Assembly: GCF_024752355.1 (NCBI RefSeq)
Contig: NZ_JANTHZ010000006.1
Location: 186,001 to 250,000, forward strand
DNA: 64,000 nt
Reading direction: 5' to 3'
From: Ancylobacter mangrovi
GTDB lineage: Bacteria; Pseudomonadota; Alphaproteobacteria; Rhizobiales; Xanthobacteraceae
The notes under the pieces were generated by a model, which was not told where the DNA came from, made no database searches, and saw only the letters and a list, made by a program, of their open reading frames with translations. Shown piece after piece: positions 1-7,950 of this stretch (position 1 is its first letter; each line of letters begins with the position of its first letter). A program made the position numbers and the translations under genes.

Positions 1-1046
1 TTAACGAGAACGCCGATCTGGTCGCCGAAAATCAGCGCTACGTCATGCGCATCACCGGCAGCGACAAGGAAGGGCAGGACCAGCTCGGCAACTTCATCGA
101 TCCGGAATCGCGCTATCCCGTGCTGGTGACGACCTCGCGGCTGCTCTCGACCGGCGTCGATGCGCAGACCTGCCGGCTGATCGTGCTCGACCGGGCGGTA
201 GGCTCGATGACCGAGTTCAAGCAGATCGTCGGGCGCGGCACCCGCGTTCACGAGGACAGCAAGAAATTCTTCTTCACGCTGATCGACTTTCGCGGCGCGA
301 CCAGCCATTTCGCCGACCCGGATTTCGACGGCGACCCGGTTCAGATTTATGAGCCCGGTCAAGACGACCCAATCACGCCGCCCGATGGCTTCGAGGAGGG
401 TGAGCAGGCGACTTTCGAGCCGTCGGCTGAGGAGACCATCGTCGGTGAGCCAGGCCTGCCTGTGCCGCTGGGCGACCCGATCCGAAAGATATATGTCGAT
501 GGCGTCGGCGCCCGCATCCTGGCCGAGCGCGTGGAATATCTCGACGAGAATGGCAAGCTCGTCACGGAATCCCTTCGCGACTTCACCAAGACGGCGCTGA
601 AAAAGCGTTTCGCAAGCCTTGGTGATTTCCTCAAGCGCTGGAAATCGGCCGAGCGCAAGCAGGCGATCATCGAGGAACTGGAAGCCGAGGGCCTGGCGCT
701 CGACGCGGTGGCGGACGAAATCGGCAGGAACCTCGATCCCTTTGATCTGATCTGCCACGTCGCTTTCGACAAGAAGCCTCTAACCCGCCGCGAGCGGGCC
801 GAAAACGTGAAGAAGCGCGATGCGTTCACCAAGTATGGGCCGCAGGCCCGCGCGGTACTCGATGCGCTCTTGGAAAAGTATCGCGACGAGGGCGTGCTCA
901 ATCTCGACGACGCCAACGTGCTGAAGGTGACGCCCTTCACCGCGATGGGCAGCGTCGTTCAACTTATCAAGGCGTTCGGGGGCAAGGAGGGTTTCGAGAG
1001 GGCCGTCCATGAGATGCAGGACGCGCTCTACCAGGAGACCGCCTAG
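1..1046 (+). CDS. hsdR: Type I restriction enzyme R subunit, C-terminal part (5' end off the window)
   Basis: Restriction (motor and nuclease) subunit of a type I restriction-modification complex; it cleaves unmodified DNA after ATP-driven translocation. Only the C-terminal ~347 residues are present, and the frame is open to the left edge, so the start is outside. Near the new N-terminus lie the last superfamily 2 helicase motifs: TSRLLSTGVDAQ followed by QIVGRGTRV, the latter being motif VI with its arginine finger. After that comes an acidic linker and a region resembling the EcoEI-type R C-terminal domain, which contacts the methylase core. The nuclease domain and Walker A motif must lie upstream. 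The gene is followed 3 bases later by a GIY-YIG gene and then by hsdM and hsdS, so it is the first visible gene of the operon. The family call is firm; the subtype is not testable here. Confidence 0.93.
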   Translation, partial: NENADLVAENQRYVMRITGSDKEGQDQLGNFIDPESRYPVLVTTSRLLSTGVDAQTCRLIVLDRAVGSMTEFKQIVGRGTRVHEDSKKFFFTLIDFRGATSHFADPDFDGDPVQIYEPGQDDPITPPDGFEEGEQATFEPSAEETIVGEPGLPVPLGDPIRKIYVDGVGARILAERVEYLDENGKLVTESLRDFTKTALKKRFASLGDFLKRWKSAERKQAIIEELEAEGLALDAVADEIGRNLDPFDLICHVAFDKKPLTRRERAENVKKRDAFTKYGPQARAVLDALLEKYRDEGVLNLDDANVLKVTPFTAMGSVVQLIKAFGGKEGFERAVHEMQDALYQETA

Positions 1047-1049
1047 CCG

Positions 1050-2015
1050 ATGCAAGCGCAATCAGAAGGCTTTGGACGCACGATTCAGCTTTTTCTGGTC
1101 GATGGTATCCCCAACGGGCTCATCATCGCGTCTATTCACGGCTGGACGGGATCGGTGGTGGTGGCTAGCCAAGCCACTTTCGACAAGCTGCGCGCTCGCC
1201 CTGAGGCAGATCGCTCGGGTGTCTATATCCTGTTCGGGCCGGATCCCGACGATCCGTTGTCCATGCGCGCCTACATCGGCGAAGCAGACTATGTGAAGGA
1301 TCGCATCAACCAAAGTGCCGAGGAACGCGCGTTCTGGGAAACTGCCGTCATAATCTCGACGAGCGACGAGACACTGACGAAAGGCGATATTCGCTACCTT
1401 GAGGCACGCCTAATCGAACTGGCGAGCGAAGCCGGGCGTGTGAAACTGGACAATGGGCAATCTCCAAAGCCCGACCGTAGACCCCTCCCCGAGGCCGGCC
1501 GCGCCAATATGGAAGCTTTCCTCGCGAATTTGCGGGTGATCCTCCCGGTGGTTGGGCTCGATCTGCTCAAGCCAAGACCACGCGCAATATCCACGACAGA
1601 ACGGCCAGCCAAAACGGACACCGGCCAGAAATTCGAAATCCGACATAAGAGTAATGTCCAAGCAACAGCGATCGAAGAAGACGGCGAATTCGTCGTTCTC
1701 GCCGGGAGCCAGGCGCTAAAGAATGCTGGATACGTCGGAGCAAACAGCTATGGCGAGCTCAAAAACGAGTTGATCGCTCAAGGAGTACTCACGACGATCG
1801 ATGGCGCCGGCGTCTACACGTTTGCCCGCCCGTACGTGTTCCGCAGTCCCTCCGCCGCCTCGGCGGTAATCCTAGATCGAAATTCGAATGGCCGGCGAGA
1901 ATGGAAGGTTGTTAACTCTGATCTCACTTACCATGAGTGGCAAGAACAGAAGACCACCCAAGAAGATGCAGCCGAACGCTTGATGCTGTCTCCCGAAAAT
2001 CAGAGTGTTATCTAA
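1050..2015 (+). CDS. GIY-YIG nuclease-like protein with C-terminal DUF4357
   Basis: A 321-residue protein between hsdR and hsdM. A GIY-YIG core begins around residue 57 (GVYI), with the second half YIG at residues 75-77 (AYIGEA), and candidate catalytic residues Arg85 and Glu118 in the following helices. The C-terminal ~90 residues (after about 225) match the DUF4357 pattern: a small domain ending in a conserved SPSAAS...NG..EWK stretch, where Trp is near residue 288. Proteins with this architecture are known in bacterial genomes, often near restriction genes, but their role is not settled; DNA cleavage or nicking is inference. The gene starts 3 bases after hsdR and ends 1 base before the hsdM start codon, so it is co-transcribed with the R-M genes. 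By eye it is clearly more AT-rich than its neighbours, which suggests a separate origin. Confidence 0.8.
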   Translation: MQAQSEGFGRTIQLFLVDGIPNGLIIASIHGWTGSVVVASQATFDKLRARPEADRSGVYILFGPDPDDPLSMRAYIGEADYVKDRINQSAEERAFWETAVIISTSDETLTKGDIRYLEARLIELASEAGRVKLDNGQSPKPDRRPLPEAGRANMEAFLANLRVILPVVGLDLLKPRPRAISTTERPAKTDTGQKFEIRHKSNVQATAIEEDGEFVVLAGSQALKNAGYVGANSYGELKNELIAQGVLTTIDGAGVYTFARPYVFRSPSAASAVILDRNSNGRREWKVVNSDLTYHEWQEQKTTQEDAAERLMLSPENQSVI

Positions 2016-2016
2016 T

Positions 2017-3471
2017 ATGATCGTCCGCACGACCGTCAAATCCATTCAGGATATCATGCGCCAGGACGTGGGCGTCGATGGCGATGCGCAGCGCATCAGC
2101 CAGCTCACCTGGCTGTTCTTTCTCAAGATCATTGACGATCAGGACCAGGAACTCGAACTGACGCGTGACGGCTACCGCTCGCCGATCCCGGAGCGCTTCC
2201 AGTGGCGCAACTGGGCAACGGACCCGGAGGGTATCACCGGGCAGAAGCTGCTCGACTTCGTCAATGACGAGCTGTTCCCGGCGCTGAAGGGGCTGCAACT
2301 CACCGGCCAGCCAGGCGACCGCCGCCGCGTGGTGCGCGACGTGTTCGAGGACGCCTACAACTACATGAAGTCCGGGCAGTTGCTGCGGCAGGTGGTCAAC
2401 AAGATCAACCAGGTCGATTTCAACAATCTCGACGAGCGGCGGCACTTCGGCGAGTTCTACGAGCAGTTGCTCAACGACCTGCAATCGGCCGGCAATGCGG
2501 GCGAGTATTACACGCCGCGCGCCGTAACCGCCTTCATGGTCGATCGCATCGACCCGCGTCCCGGGGAAATCCTGTTCGATCCCGCCTGCGGCACCGGCGG
2601 CTTCCTGTCCTGCGCGATCAAGCACATGGAAGCGAAATACGTCCGCACGCCGAAGCAACGCACGGCGATGCAGGCCGGCCTGCGCGCGGTGGAGAAGAAG
2701 CAGCTTCCGCACATGCTCTGCGTCACCAACATGCTGCTGCACGGCATCGAGGACCCGAGCTTCGTGCGCCACGACAACACGCTGGCCCGGCCGCTGATTT
2801 CGTGGAGCAAGGACGAGCGCGTCGATATCGTCGTCACCAATCCGCCCTTCGGCGGCAAGGAGGAGGATGGCATCGAGAACAACTTCCCGACCTTCCGCAC
2901 CAAGGAAACCGCCGACCTGTTCCTGGCGCTGATCGTGCGCCTCTTGAAACAGGATGGTCGCGCCGCCGTAGTGCTGCCGGACGGCACACTGTTCGGCGAG
3001 GGCATCAAGACGCGGCTCAAGGAACATCTGATGGAGGAGTGCAACCTCCACACCATCGTCCGCCTGCCCAATTCCGTGTTCAAGCCCTATGCCTCGATCG
3101 GCACCAACCTGCTGTTCTTCGAGAAGGGCACGCCGACGAAGGACATCTGGTTCTATGAGCACCGCGTGCCCGAGGGCCAGAAAGCCTATTCGATGACCAA
3201 GCCGATCCGGCTGGAGCATTTTCAGGGCTGCATCGACTGGTGGGGCGGCAAGGAACGTAAGGGCCGCGAGGAGACGCCGCAGGCGTGGCGGGTGACGGCC
3301 GAGGAAGTGAAGGCGCGCGGATTTAACCTCGACATCAAGAACCCGCACGCGGTGGCGGATGATCACGGCGACCCGGAAACGCTGCTGGCGGAGCTTGCCC
3401 GCGCCGAGGCCGAGACGGCGACCTATCGCGACCAGTTGAAGGCGATCCTGGCCGAGGCGCTGGCCCGATGA
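2017..3471 (+). CDS. hsdM: Type I restriction-modification system methyltransferase subunit M
   Basis: DNA adenine-N6 methyltransferase subunit that pairs with HsdS to modify the recognition sequence and with HsdR to restrict. It has 484 residues, the normal length. An N-terminal helical HsdM domain is followed by the SAM-binding motif I FDPACGTGGF at about residue 186 and the catalytic motif IV NPPF at about residue 274. I chose the ATG one base after the stop of the GIY-YIG gene; an in-frame GTG 12 bases upstream would overlap that gene and is less likely. The stop overlaps the hsdS start in an ATGA arrangement, implying coupled translation of M and S. No damage is visible and both motifs are intact. 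Confidence 0.96.
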   Translation: MIVRTTVKSIQDIMRQDVGVDGDAQRISQLTWLFFLKIIDDQDQELELTRDGYRSPIPERFQWRNWATDPEGITGQKLLDFVNDELFPALKGLQLTGQPGDRRRVVRDVFEDAYNYMKSGQLLRQVVNKINQVDFNNLDERRHFGEFYEQLLNDLQSAGNAGEYYTPRAVTAFMVDRIDPRPGEILFDPACGTGGFLSCAIKHMEAKYVRTPKQRTAMQAGLRAVEKKQLPHMLCVTNMLLHGIEDPSFVRHDNTLARPLISWSKDERVDIVVTNPPFGGKEEDGIENNFPTFRTKETADLFLALIVRLLKQDGRAAVVLPDGTLFGEGIKTRLKEHLMEECNLHTIVRLPNSVFKPYASIGTNLLFFEKGTPTKDIWFYEHRVPEGQKAYSMTKPIRLEHFQGCIDWWGGKERKGREETPQAWRVTAEEVKARGFNLDIKNPHAVADDHGDPETLLAELARAEAETATYRDQLKAILAEALAR

Positions 3472-5195
3472 ACGCCGAACGCCTGCTGGCCCATTACGAG
3501 AAGATCGCCGACGCGCCCGACGCGATTGCCCGCCTGCGCCGCTTCATTCTTGATCTGGCCGTGCGCGGCAAGCTCGTACCGCAGGATGCGAACGACGAAC
3601 CGGCGTCGGAACTGCTGAAGCGGATTGCGAAGGAGAAGGCGCGGCTGGTGAAGGCGGGGGAGATCAGGAAGCCGAAGGCGATGCCTGCGCTTGCCGAAAC
3701 ACCGTTTCCGATCCCGCCGAATTGGCGATGGTCGCAACTTGCCGAAATAGGCGTGCTGAGCCCGCGCAACGAAGCATCCGACGCGCTCGAAGCGTCCTTC
3801 GTGCCAATGCCGCTGATCGCCGCCGAGTATGGCGTCGCGAACCAGCACGAGGTTCGCCTCTGGGGCGAGATCAAGAAGGGCTACACACATTTTGCCGAGG
3901 GCGACGTGGGCCTCGCCAAGATCACACCGTGCTTCGAAAACGGCAAATCGACCGTGTTCCGAAACCTTACTGGCGAGATCGGCGCAGGCACGACGGAGTT
4001 GCACATCGTCCGCCCGCTATTCGTCGATCAGGATTTCATTCTGCTATTTCTCAAGAGCCCGCATTTTATCGAAACCGGCATCCCGAAGATGACCGGCACG
4101 GCAGGCCAGAAGCGCGTGCCGACCGAATATTTCGCGCATTCGCCCTTTCCCCTCCCACCGCTCGCCGAGCAGCGCCGCATCGTCGCCAAAGTCGATGAAC
4201 TGATGGGCCTGTGCGACCGGCTCGAAGCGGCGCGGGCGGGCCGCGAGGTGGTGCGCGACCGGCTCGCGGCGGCGAGCCTCGCCCGTCTCAACGCGCCCGA
4301 TCCCAAAACCTTTGAAGGCGACGCCCGCTTCGCCCTCGACGCGCTGCCCGCCCTTACCACGCGCCCCGACCAGATCAAGGCCCTCCGCCAGACCATCCTC
4401 AACCTCGCTGTGCGCGGTAAGCTGGTGCCGCAGGATGCGGGGGACGAGCCGGCCTCGGCATTGCTAGAGCGGATCGCGAAGGAAAAGGTGCGGCTGATGA
4501 AAGCTGGTGCCATTCCCGCCAAAAAGGAACCTGTCCGCGATTCGGCTAAAATGACTGAGAAGCTTCCGGCATCGTGGTGCCCGATAGCGCTCGGGCAAGT
4601 CTGCAATCTGGTCACGAGCGGATCGCGTGGCTGGGCCGAGTTCTACGCGACTTCCGGTCCCAGCTTCATCCGGGCGCAAAACATCCGGTTCGGACATCTG
4701 CGGCTTAGCGAGCTGGCCTTTGTCAACCCGCCATCGAACTCTGAAGGAAGCCGAACCCAAGTCGCCAAAGGTGATTTGTTGATCGTCATAACGGGCGCGG
4801 GTGTCACCAATCCGGCGATACTTGATCACGATCCCGGCGAGGCATATGTCAGCCAGCACGTCGGCCTAGTTCGGCCAAGCGATCGAAGGCTTTCCGGATG
4901 GCTGCTTCTTTGCCTCATGGCGGGTGCGGGGGGGCGCTCTGAACTCGTTGAACGCGCCTACGGGGCAGGCAAGCCCGGATTAAACCTCGATAACATTCGA
5001 TCGCTTTCCATTCCCCTCCCACCGCTTGCCGAACAACACCGCATCGTCGCCAAGGTCGACGCACTGATGGCGCTCTGCGACCAGCTGGAGGCCAGCCTCA
5101 CCGCCACGGCCGCCACGCGCCGCCGTCTGCTCGACGCGCTCCTCGCCGAAGCCCTCGCGCCGGTGGACGCCCGCGAAATGGAGGCGGCGGAATGA
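3468..5195 (+). CDS. hsdS: Type I restriction-modification specificity subunit S
   Basis: DNA-recognition subunit of the type I complex; each of its two target-recognition domains reads one half of a bipartite site. The 575 residues show a clear internal duplication. The stretch around residues 23-65 (LAVRGKLVPQD followed by an EPAS.LL.RIAKEK helix) recurs at 306-347, and the coiled-coil start PLPPLAEQ at 228-235 and 516-523 is each time followed by RIVAKVD. The variable TRDs lie at about 85-225 and 370-515. This two-fold repeat is the normal HsdS architecture; here the repeats are unusually similar, which favours exchange between halves. The start overlaps the hsdM stop by four bases, and the stop overlaps the next gene in the same way. 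Confidence 0.95.
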   Translation: MNAERLLAHYEKIADAPDAIARLRRFILDLAVRGKLVPQDANDEPASELLKRIAKEKARLVKAGEIRKPKAMPALAETPFPIPPNWRWSQLAEIGVLSPRNEASDALEASFVPMPLIAAEYGVANQHEVRLWGEIKKGYTHFAEGDVGLAKITPCFENGKSTVFRNLTGEIGAGTTELHIVRPLFVDQDFILLFLKSPHFIETGIPKMTGTAGQKRVPTEYFAHSPFPLPPLAEQRRIVAKVDELMGLCDRLEAARAGREVVRDRLAAASLARLNAPDPKTFEGDARFALDALPALTTRPDQIKALRQTILNLAVRGKLVPQDAGDEPASALLERIAKEKVRLMKAGAIPAKKEPVRDSAKMTEKLPASWCPIALGQVCNLVTSGSRGWAEFYATSGPSFIRAQNIRFGHLRLSELAFVNPPSNSEGSRTQVAKGDLLIVITGAGVTNPAILDHDPGEAYVSQHVGLVRPSDRRLSGWLLLCLMAGAGGRSELVERAYGAGKPGLNLDNIRSLSIPLPPLAEQHRIVAKVDALMALCDQLEASLTATAATRRRLLDALLAEALAPVDAREMEAAE

Positions 5196-5551
5196 GTTTT
5201 CGTGTTCTTGATGCGCTGCCGGCGCTCGTTCATCGGTTCGGCGAAACGGTCAACAAGGTTCCAGACGATAGGAACGGGCGGCTCGGACTTGAAAACAAGA
5301 AGGTGATGGGTTTCAAGACCGGTGGCGGAAAGGCCATCGGCTTGGATGTCTATCCCGCGAACCTCGATTGCGTGCGTCTATGGATCGAGCCTCCCGCTCC
5401 ACCGCCAATGGCCGGTATCATCCTTCTGGAGCCGAAGAAATGCGCGGATCTTCGGCGCCGCGAATTGAGTGCGCTCGCAGACGCCAAAGGTATCTATATC
5501 GAGGCAAAAAGCAGAACGGCGTTCGAGGCGCTTCTTGAATGGTATTCCTGA
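5192..5551 (+). CDS. Hypothetical protein translationally coupled to hsdS
   Basis: A 119-residue protein I do not recognise. Its ATG overlaps the hsdS stop (ATGA), the same coupling as between hsdM and hsdS, so it is a fifth member of the R-M operon and not a stray ORF. It has no signal peptide or membrane segment. The N-terminal half alternates basic and hydrophobic residues, a Pro-rich stretch (EPPAPPP) sits near residues 66-72, and the C-terminal half looks like a mixed alpha/beta fold ending in an amphipathic helix. An accessory or regulatory role in the restriction system is inference from position only. Confidence 0.65.
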   Translation: MSFRVLDALPALVHRFGETVNKVPDDRNGRLGLENKKVMGFKTGGGKAIGLDVYPANLDCVRLWIEPPAPPPMAGIILLEPKKCADLRRRELSALADAKGIYIEAKSRTAFEALLEWYS

Positions 5552-5788
5552 GCGCCGATCATGCGCTGATGACGCTTCGCGACCGGCTCGAGGCGAGCCT
5601 CGTCTATGTCGGCTTCGGTCGCCTCGAAGGGATGCACTTCAGCGCCCCCAGCGCGCCTTTCAGGTTTCCCTCAGTCGGGGTGAGGCAGTTTCGAGGACAT
5701 CGGCAACTCCAAGGGGACGGCTCACCATTGTTCTTGATTTGTTCGCAACGACAGCGCACTGTCCAGCCTCCACCTCGGGAGGCGTTCA

Positions 5789-6037
5789 ATGACCAAGAAG
5801 ACCTATTTCGTCGTCCAGCCCTTCGAGGCCGGTAAGCGCGGAGCCATCAAGGCCGGAATCCCCATGGAAGTGCGCAGTGCTGAAGATGCGGAGCGAGTTG
5901 CGAAGCGGTTGAGCTTGGTGAAAGCTGGCGCCATCGCGTTCGCCACGGACGTTGAGCAGGAGAGCGGTGAAGCGGACCCTCCGGTGCTCATAGCGTCGTT
6001 TGGAGAGGTCCCTGAGGCGGTGCTGGAGGCAAGCTAA
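5789..6037 (+). CDS. Small hypothetical protein (82 aa)
   Basis: An 82-residue, soluble-looking protein with no domain that I recognise. It is preceded by a good ribosome-binding site, GGAGG seven bases before the ATG, which is the main reason to accept it. The sequence is rich in Ala, Glu and Val and reads like a small beta-alpha-beta protein. It is the last gene before the tRNA-Gln boundary and so probably belongs to the same acquired segment as the hsd genes. The 237 bases between it and the previous gene contain no convincing reading frame. Confidence 0.6.
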   Translation: MTKKTYFVVQPFEAGKRGAIKAGIPMEVRSAEDAERVAKRLSLVKAGAIAFATDVEQESGEADPPVLIASFGEVPEAVLEAS

Positions 6038-6071
6038 TGCCGCAGCTTCGCGGCCCTACTCACTCAAATAT

Positions 6072-6105
6072 GGGTGTATTCGCGGGTGTATTTGCCGGGT
6101 GTGTC
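6072..6105 (+). repeat. Three tandem GGGTGTAT-type repeats beside the tRNA 3' end
   Basis: Two near-identical units, GGGTGTATTCGC at 6072 and GGGTGTATTTGCC at 6084, are followed by a partial third, GGGTGTGTC, at 6097. They lie about 40 bases outside the 3' end of the tRNA-Gln gene. Short direct repeats placed like this resemble arm-type integrase binding sites next to a tRNA attachment site. That function is inference; no integrase gene is visible in the window. Confidence 0.6.
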
Positions 6106-6144
6106 AGCGAAAATAAGTCTTTGACTTCAATGACTTGATTAAGG

Positions 6145-6218
6145 TGGCTGGGGGACCAGGATTCGAACCTGGACTAACGGAGTCAGAGTCCGCAGTTCTA
6201 CCGTTAAACTATCCCCCA
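6145..6218 (-). tRNA. tRNA-Gln, anticodon CUG
   Basis: A full cloverleaf can be drawn on the minus strand. The 7-bp acceptor stem is TGGGGGA paired with TCCCCCA, the T-arm has the standard GGTTCGAATCC core, and the anticodon loop CTCTGAC carries CTG at positions 34-36, reading the CAG codon for glutamine. The discriminator base is G and the CCA end is encoded (6145-6147). The 3' end faces the restriction cluster, the usual side for insertion of integrative elements, and the tRNA sequence is intact. Confidence 0.95.
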
Positions 6219-6563
6219 CCGATGTCTTTGAAAATCAAGGGCTTTTTGCCCGTGTTTCACAAGACCGGCGGCCGGTTTTCATGAACCCGGCGGCGAACGG
6301 GCGGGATATAGCGCCTCACAGGTGCGCGGTCTACCCCCTTTCACACAAACTGTGAACGGCCCGTGACGGCGCCGCCGCCTCGCCGCGCGCTCGCCCATCA
6401 GATGCGCGACCAGGCGGGAAATGGCGGCCAGGAACTGCCGCACCCTGTCGTGCCGAGGCTTCCGGCGGGGTTGTCCCATGGCGGAGCACCCCTGCCGCAG
6501 CTTTCCGGCGGCAGCCGGCAGCGTCCAATGCTCCGCCGCCAGGCTCTGTGCCCCCAACCGCGT
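6219..6563. other. Gene-free stretch upstream of tRNA-Gln
   Basis: About 345 bases between the tRNA gene and the kinase-like gene. It must hold the tRNA promoter in the first ~80 bases, which include a small GGGC-TTTTT-GCCC inverted repeat near 6239-6251. I see no credible reading frame; the frames that cross it are GC-rich open frames without start signals. Confidence 0.5.
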
Positions 6564-7361
6564 TCAGTCCCCCAACGGGCGACCGATCAGCCAGCCGAAC
6601 CAGCCGGTCAAAGCGTCGGCGTAGAGCGTGCCGAGGCACATGGTGATCTGCCAGCCGTCCTCGCCCAGCCAGGGCAGCATCGGGCGCAGCAGCAGGTAGA
6701 CCGGCAGCAGCAGGAGGCCGGCGATGCGGAAATCCCAGGGCGAGCGCAGGCGGCCATAGGCTTCCAGCGCCAGCAGCGTCAGCTTGCCCTCCGGCGCGCG
6801 GCGGGTCAGCGACAGCGTCAGCATGAACAGGTCCATGACCCGGTTGTAGAGATGCGGCAGGCCCGAGACCGGGTCCTCGAAGTCGATCATGCCCATGGCG
6901 CCGTCGAGCACCACGAAATTGCGCACCCGCGCCGCCCCGTGCCACTGCCCGACAGTGTGAAGCTGCGCCAGCAGCGTCGCCGCCTGCGAGACGAGGCCGC
7001 GCACGCGCTCGGAGGCGGTGTCGGCGCGCAGGATCGAATCGAGCGTCTCGCCCATGTCGTCGAGCGCCACATAGTCCGGGCCGATGGCGACCACCTCGGG
7101 CACGTTGAAGCCTGCGCGGCGCAGCGCCCGGAGCCGCGTCACCTCCGTGTAGACGCGCTGGCGCGCCAGCGACATCCGGCGCAGCGGCAGGCTCGCGATC
7201 TGGCCGAGCAGGCGCTGGCCCCAGTTGCGGTAGTTCTTCTCGCCGTACTTGACCCAGACGGCGCGGTTGCCGGCCATGACTCGGAACACCCGCCGCTGCC
7301 GGTCGCCCTGCTCGGCGATCAGGGCGTCGATGCGCTTCCGGGGGATCTTAGGCGACGACAT
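6564..7361 (-). CDS. Atypical lipopolysaccharide-kinase-like membrane-associated protein
   Basis: A 265-residue protein with a small kinase-like fold. A candidate ATP-binding lysine is in VKYG (Lys38), a helix-C glutamate could be Glu73, the catalytic-loop equivalent is HGAARVRN (141-148), and the metal-binding motif is IDFE (159-162). The arrangement resembles the RIO/Kdo-kinase and LPS core kinase group. In canonical members the loop carries an Asp two residues after the His (HxD); here that position is Ala143, so the catalytic base is missing or displaced. The last ~55 residues hold one or two hydrophobic segments (213-230 and about 240-260), suggesting attachment to the inner membrane. 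It stands alone on its strand. Function is uncertain: sugar or lipid phosphorylation, or a pseudokinase role. Confidence 0.6.
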   Translation of the reverse strand: MSSPKIPRKRIDALIAEQGDRQRRVFRVMAGNRAVWVKYGEKNYRNWGQRLLGQIASLPLRRMSLARQRVYTEVTRLRALRRAGFNVPEVVAIGPDYVALDDMGETLDSILRADTASERVRGLVSQAATLLAQLHTVGQWHGAARVRNFVVLDGAMGMIDFEDPVSGLPHLYNRVMDLFMLTLSLTRRAPEGKLTLLALEAYGRLRSPWDFRIAGLLLLPVYLLLRPMLPWLGEDGWQITMCLGTLYADALTGWFGWLIGRPLGD

Positions 7362-7743
7362 ACTGTCATTGAATCGTCATATCGACGGTATCGCAAGCCC
7401 GACGAACGCATCACTCCTTGCCGGAACGCACGCCCGGAGCCGCCCGACGGCCATCGGCGCATCGTTCACGCAACGAAGGGCGTACCACCGGCTGCGCTCA
7501 GAGCATGGCGCCCCGGCCCATCCCTGGTTGCGAAACGGCGCTCACTTTCGCAATTGGATGTATTTTACTACCATCGACTGCGGCGGCCGCAGGGCTGAGG
7601 TTTCATGGCACCTCCACGCGGCAAGTTCCCACAGGTCAACCCATGCATCGGACTCAATGCTGTCATGCAGCATCCATGCTTTTGCAATGCATCAGAGCGT
7701 CTATATTCCTGGCATACAGAATACATTCGCTGGAGATTTTCCA
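7362..7743. other. Gene-free stretch with promoter-like AT-rich end
   Basis: 382 bases between the divergent kinase-like and DUF1127 genes. The half nearest the DUF1127 gene is visibly richer in A and T. It contains a perfect inverted repeat, ATGCTG-TCATG-CAGCAT (7657-7673), and two ATGCAT sequences nearby, so this is the likely promoter and control region of the DUF1127 gene. No reading frame here has a supported start. Confidence 0.45.
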
Positions 7744-7950
7744 ATGACCACCGCTTCGCTGACCCGCCACAACACCCCGGACTTCTTCTCGCGCTTCGTC
7801 GAGAGCGTCGCCTCCTTCTTCGACGCCGTGGCCGAAGGCCGCCGCATCGCCCAGCGTTACGAGACCCTGTCGCGCATGTCCGACGCCGCTCTCGCCCGTC
7901 GTGGCCTGACGCGCGCCACCATCGCCCACGCTGCCGTCAACGGCCGCTGA
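7744..7950 (+). CDS. DUF1127 small protein
   Basis: A 68-residue basic protein with the DUF1127 (YjiS-like) signature in its C-terminal half: an alpha-helical region followed by LSRMSDAALARRGLTR (about residues 43-58). Short DUF1127 proteins are abundant in alphaproteobacteria; some have been linked to RNA binding and to phosphate or carbon metabolism, but the role of this one is unknown. I use the ATG at 7744; the open frame extends upstream without stops, but no better start is seen and the family starts here. Its 3' end overlaps the convergent pbpC gene by 14 bases. Confidence 0.85.
   Translation: MTTASLTRHNTPDFFSRFVESVASFFDAVAEGRRIAQRYETLSRMSDAALARRGLTRATIAHAAVNGR

Noticed and set aside
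5539..5835. 98-codon open frame between the hsdS-coupled gene and the 82-aa gene
   Set aside because: It overlaps both neighbours, has no ribosome-binding site and its second half is low-complexity. The 237-base gap it covers holds nothing else that I can support.
6262..6280. ACCGG-CGG-CCGGTTTT as an intrinsic terminator
   Set aside because: The stem is only five base pairs and no plus-strand gene ends upstream; it lies in the promoter side of the tRNA.
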